Assembly: GCA_036897095.1 (NCBI GenBank)
Contig: JAYMSP010001284.1
Span: 1-33,881, forward strand
Length of the DNA stretch: 33,881 nucleotides
Direction: 5' to 3'
Source: Plantago elongata
Taxonomy: Eukaryota > Streptophyta > Magnoliopsida > Lamiales > Plantaginaceae
In this document: in pieces, positions 33,739 through 33,881 of the stretch
Numbering within the stretch: position 1 is the stretch's first letter
How the letters are laid out: every line of letters starts with the position of its first letter
Notes under the pieces: model-generated
Told to the model about the DNA's origin: nothing
Database searches by the model: none
The model's input: only the letters and a program-made list of their open reading frames with translations
Program-made: the position numbers and the translations under genes

Positions 33739-33746
33739 GATATATA

Positions 33747-33778
33747 TATTTATTTATTTATTTATTTATTTATTTATT
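33747..33778. repeat. (ATTT)n microsatellite
   Basis: About eight tandem ATTT units just after the MITE. Confidence 0.95.
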
Positions 33779-33881
33779 GTATTCTAAGTACCTTCTAGTT
33801 ATAAATTTTATAAAATTATTAGGTAAGACATGTGTTTCGTAGGAATCAAGTTGATCATAAAGACTTTGAGTTGAATTGACT

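Overview
This window is nuclear DNA from a flowering plant, very probably a eudicot. It is AT-rich, with widely spaced genes split by GT-AG introns, and many small transposable-element relics (tRNA-type SINEs, a Cassandra-type TRIM, Tourist-like MITEs, minisatellites). I see no bacterial, organellar or viral gene. The species cannot be fixed from the sequence.

Four genes are recognised. On the minus strand: a peroxisomal PEX11 gene (six coding exons, 5048-6586, plus a 5'UTR intron), an armadillo-repeat protein with an uninterrupted coding exon (11849-13522), and an intronless AP2/ERF transcription factor (22429-23244). On the plus strand: a RING-H2 ubiquitin ligase with one N-terminal membrane segment (three exons, 29765-31743). 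All intron junctions of the spliced models were placed by reading the sequence; they join in frame and rebuild family-like proteins.

Two further loci are not recognised. At 1293-3716 (+) three exons join in phase 0 into a predicted 575-residue protein: about four membrane segments, then a long coiled coil built from 14-residue units, including a 63-residue (189-bp) in-frame tandem duplication, and a small Cys cluster near the C-terminus. This is the most unusual gene here. At 9071-9611 (-) lies a small acidic gene of unknown family whose reading frame appears broken by a single frameshift.

The rest is intergenic or intronic and repeat-rich. It includes a ~175-bp direct repeat, one copy of which ends about 55 bp upstream of the coiled-coil gene's ATG; a five-copy minisatellite upstream of the broken gene; and a four-unit ~112-bp tandem array (15334-15862) with a tiny SINE inside one unit. 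Three very short tRNA-like SINEs have clear 13-16 bp target-site duplications. There is a complete Cassandra-type TRIM with 5S rRNA-like LTRs (20210-20936), two Tourist-like MITEs in opposite orientation (16932-17183 and ~17910-18162), and a ~110-bp dispersed repeat family with four candidate copies. The genes do not form a pathway; this is an ordinary plant segment of unrelated neighbours. No operon-like or biosynthetic cluster is apparent.
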